A stretch of 64,000 nt of DNA from the NCBI GenBank assembly GCA_023101725.1, contig JALJCO010010226.1:1-64000 (forward strand), read 5' to 3'. Every line of letters starts with the position of its first letter. Positions within the stretch are counted from its first letter, which is position 1. Below are positions 61,250-64,000 of the stretch, in pieces. The translations under genes and the position numbers were made by a program. The notes under the pieces were generated by a model. It ran no database searches, was not told where the DNA came from, and saw only the letters and a list, made by a program, of their open reading frames with translations. The stretch comes from Atherinomorus stipes. Lineage: Eukaryota; Chordata; Actinopteri; Atheriniformes; Atherinidae.

Positions 61250-61775
61250 TACAGTTGTGCTCAAGATTATTCATACCCCCCAATTAAAGAAGAAACAAAA
61301 AAATCAGTTTTCAGTTAAGTAAGTTGAAAATGACAAAAGTAATAATAAATAAAAATTCTATGAAAATCATAACACTGAATTTGAATTGTGGTTCATAAGA
61401 AATATTAAAAACAAAAAAAATAAAATAAAACAAGTAAACAAGCATGGTGGGGCTCTGAAGCAAAAATTTTGTTGAGCAACATTCTGAGACAATCACTGCA
61501 ATCAGGTGTTTCTGTAACGTTCTAAAAGACGTCTGCACCTGTTGCAGGTGTTTCACAGGAAAGGTGCTCCAATGTGTCTGGGACACTTTTGTTTGTTTTT
61601 TTTATTAGTAGTATTTTCTACCACAATTCAAACACAATAGTTTATTTCACTAAATTATAATTTTGTAAATTTTTATTTATTATTACCTTCTTTAGTTTCT
61701 CATTATTTTAATTACTACTGTGAATGTAGCTTTTTCTTTAATTCAAGGGTGTGAATAATTCTAATCAGGACTGTA
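61250..61775. mobile_element. Mariner-type MITE, family B, copy 3
   Basis: The ends TACAGTTGTGCTCAAGATTA and TCTAATCAGGACTGTA are flanked by TA. Same orientation as 13723-14217. Confidence 0.7.
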
Positions 61776-62960
61776 TAAGAATACATTAGCTATCTACTTG
61801 CAAGTGCCTTATCAAAACACCCAATGTAAGACATTTCAGGAAATTTAAAAAGCATTAAAAAAAAACATAAAAGACTAAAAGACAAACAGGAATCAGGCCA
61901 AGTGACATCGAGAATGTGCAAAAAGCTTGTTGGGACACGATTGTCAACAAAGAAATGTTTTGAGTACAAAACTCAAAACACAGGGTGGAGAGGTGGAGGT
62001 GGGGGGCAGATTGACTGGTTATGGATTCCTCAGTTAAATGTGATCCTACATTTGCATTACATTGTTTAAAAATAGATAATTTCATAATCAATGAGCAACT
62101 CCCACATGACTTTCCACTATACAGCCGTTAAATTTGTGCCCAACTAAAGTCTTTGTTCTACACATCTTTCCAAAAAAAGGATGAATACCCAGGTTTTTCT
62201 TTTCCCCAGAAGTGTTTTTCCTTTGCCATTTTTTCCCACACTGACTTACTTTGTTACTGGCAGTATTATAAGATCTTGTCACAGAAAAGCAACTTGATCT
62301 TTGAAATGAAGTCAAAAACAGGTGGTTGTGCTTTCGAAAAGAAGCTCAAAGTCTCTAAAAAAAAAGAACAGACCTGGCAACTGTGGTGAGATAGGCATGC
62401 ATCATTTGAAAGTAAGGCAGTGAAACTACTGTAGGATGTAATTTAATGTGTTTACATATCTACAAAAATATGTGATGCTGTACGGCATGTTTTTTTTTTT
62501 TCTTAGAAATATCCTTTCCAGTTAGTACTGAGTGTGTACACATGGCCACCAATCAGAGCTGTTGCTAAAATGGTCCATTTTATAGCAAATATTACTAAAT
62601 GCACAAATCTCATAAAATGTTTCATTTGTGTTGTACAAAATTTAATTACTAAATAAAGATAAAAGTCTATTTATATCTCTCTTTGGTTTGCAAGGTATGT
62701 AATTGGGAGTATTGAATGCTTCCCTACAAAGAAAGTCAATGCAGATTTTTATGTCTTCATGTATATTTTCAGTAAAAATGATGTAAAATATCATGTTGTA
62801 GATGTGTGTAGTAACTGGTTAATGAATGGGGCTTGTCAGACATATCTAAACCAGATTTCAGGGTTATGCGGTTTCTGCAGAGGTCCCTGTCTCTTTATGC
62901 CCCACCATGTGGATGAGGTTACAAGCCTGAACCGGTTCCTACGTGGATGGAGGGCCGGTT
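61776..62960. other. Upstream flank of the right-edge gene
   Basis: AT-rich, gene-free and without a recognised repeat. GC content rises only in the last 120 bp before the promoter. Confidence 0.4.
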
Positions 62961-62972
62961 TCAGCTGGCTGC

Positions 62973-63002
62973 GTTGCCGTGGTAACGGCGGGTCTATAAA
63001 TA
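62973..63002 (+). promoter_or_regulatory. X-box plus TATA promoter of right-edge gene
   Basis: A perfect RFX-type X-box (GTTGCC, 2-base spacer, GGTAAC; 62973-62986) lies 8 bp before a strong TATA box (TATAAATA, 62995-63002). Transcription should start near 63025. Confidence 0.7.
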
Positions 63003-63024
63003 CCGCAGAGGTCTTGCCGGCATC

Positions 63025-64000
63025 CAGTCAGTCAGCCCCGCGCGAGAGGTTACATTACCAGAGGAGACTCTTGCAGGGAAACTGCTTCTTTTTTAAACTC
63101 AGCTCTCTCGTCTAATGGACAAACTCTTTGTAAATGCTTTTTCATGTAAGTAAAGACCTCTCCAGGGTTTTTCCTATTCTTTTTTTTCTAAAGGTACTTT
63201 ATTTTAGCCTAGAAGAGTGCTGTTAGCTAGCAAGTTAACTCGGTCCTAACGGCTTTAAAAATGACCTTAACGACAGCAAACTAATAGTTTAGATGTTGTT
63301 AATACGTCACTGTAACCAGATCTTGGTTTAGCTGAGAGCTTAAAGCTTTTGTGGCGTTACAAAATTCTACTACGTGGCCCCGGTGGACAATCGGCTGATT
63401 AGCTAGCTGGCTAGCCGTCTTCTTTGTCCATATTGCTATGACGTTGGAGATCATTGACGTGGGACATTGCTTTTTAGCACCCACAGACTTGGTCTGCATT
63501 GATTTGTCATATATATGGAGTTTTTTTGAGCCAGCTGTCAATTTGAATGATCAGTTTTAAGAGTGAATGAAAGCTGTAACGCCTCATGGCTGGAAGCGGA
63601 ACCGGTATGTTGACGTCAGCGCAGTCTTAAATCGTTGATTGGCTAATTTTTATACCACCTTTTGTAAGTTGAAGGCGGGTTTCCGTTGTGATTGGCTTAA
63701 ATCGTGTATGGGCGTGGCTTAAATACTCCCCTTTTTTTCAATGACTTTTCCATCGGTGTCAAAGTTACGAAATGGAGCGTTTTTATACGTCAGAGCTACG
63801 GATGTTAAACTGCAACTTTATGTTTAGTGAGTTAGTTGTAATGACTTGTAAGATGCTGTATGTTTTATAGTTTTCAACTGAGTTTTTTTTTTCTTTTCTT
63901 TTTTAAAGCTATTTTACCATGTTTTTAAGATCTCGCTTTCTTGGTTGCAGAATCCTCACTCTAGGAAATCGCACTGTGGCTGCTCAACGGGCCCTGGCCT
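63025..64000 (+). other. 5' end of a plus-strand gene, possibly odc1 (window-truncated)
   Basis: Exon 1 (about 63025-63145) ends in a near-ideal donor CAT|GTAAGT. Exon 2 starts at 63951 after TTCTTGGTTGCAG and runs off the window. Exon 1 holds ATG at 63115. Spliced to exon 2 it reads ten codons, MDKLFVNAFS, then TAA formed across the junction, so it is an upstream ORF and not the main frame. No later ATG appears before the edge. In human, ODC1 lies immediately downstream of NOL10 on the same strand and has its start codon in exon 3 behind a structured leader with a short uORF. The layout fits odc1 but does not prove it. Confidence 0.4.
63611..63726 (+). promoter_or_regulatory. Second promoter-like cluster in intron 1 of right-edge gene
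   Basis: A palindromic CRE (TGACGTCA, 63611-63618), two inverted CCAAT boxes (ATTGG at 63638-63642 and 63691-63695), a GGGCGTGGC box (63710-63718) and a weak TATA-like TTAAATAC (63719-63726) lie within 116 bp. It could be an alternative promoter or intronic enhancer. Confidence 0.45.

Noticed and set aside
63919..64000. Open frame starting MFLRSRFLGC that looks like a mitochondrial leader
   Set aside because: It begins in the polypyrimidine tract and crosses a strong acceptor AG (63949-63950). The downstream bases fit a spliced exon better. It cannot be excluded without sequence past the edge.

Overview
The window is nuclear DNA of a ray-finned fish, probably a percomorph-type teleost. The evidence is spliced vertebrate genes with GT-AG introns, AT-rich intergenic DNA, and a dense load of fish-type DNA transposons, MITEs and LINE fragments. 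There are no bacterial operons, CRISPR arrays or phage genes.

Three protein genes can be read with confidence, and their order matches human chromosome 2p25.1. (1) kcnf1 (Kv5.1, modulatory potassium-channel subunit) is an intronless 439-codon gene on the minus strand at 5337-6656. (2) atp6v1c2 (V-ATPase V1 subunit C) is on the minus strand at 11403-22765, with 12 coding exons giving 375 aa. (3) nol10 (Enp2 family, small-subunit processome) is on the plus strand at 24488-47144, with 21 coding exons giving 720 aa. I traced every exon junction by hand and the reading phase is consistent across all of them. atp6v1c2 and nol10 are divergent, with start codons about 1.7 kb apart. At the right edge (62973-64000) a TATA promoter, a first exon ending in a strong donor and the start of exon 2 mark a fourth plus-strand gene cut by the window. 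Conserved gene order suggests odc1, but no coding sequence is visible to prove it. The human gene between ATP6V1C2 and KCNF1 (PDIA6) is not recognisable here.

Region by region: 1-4290 holds a giant fold-back repeat, a decayed coiled-coil gene made of two kinds of tandem repeat, and a broken Tc1 element. 4291-7640 is kcnf1 and its flanks. 7640-11290 holds a hAT remnant, an orphan promoter-like CpG-rich segment and a TTAA-ended MITE. 11290-23170 is atp6v1c2, with MITEs and a second Tc1 lineage in its introns. 24360-47550 is nol10, whose long introns are packed with MITEs, LINE fragments and a third Tc1/mariner relic interrupted by a 35-bp minisatellite. 47550-62900 is gene-poor and holds palindromic MITEs, nested elements and microsatellites.

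The genes do not form one pathway; they are neighbours by ancestry. I found no new multi-gene system. The most interesting signals are an arginine at the S6 gating-hinge position of Kv5.1, a minisatellite that grew out of the catalytic block of a mariner-type transposase, a long GT repeat abutting a nol10 splice acceptor, several nearly perfect long palindromes, and a 10-codon upstream ORF whose stop is created by splicing at the right edge.
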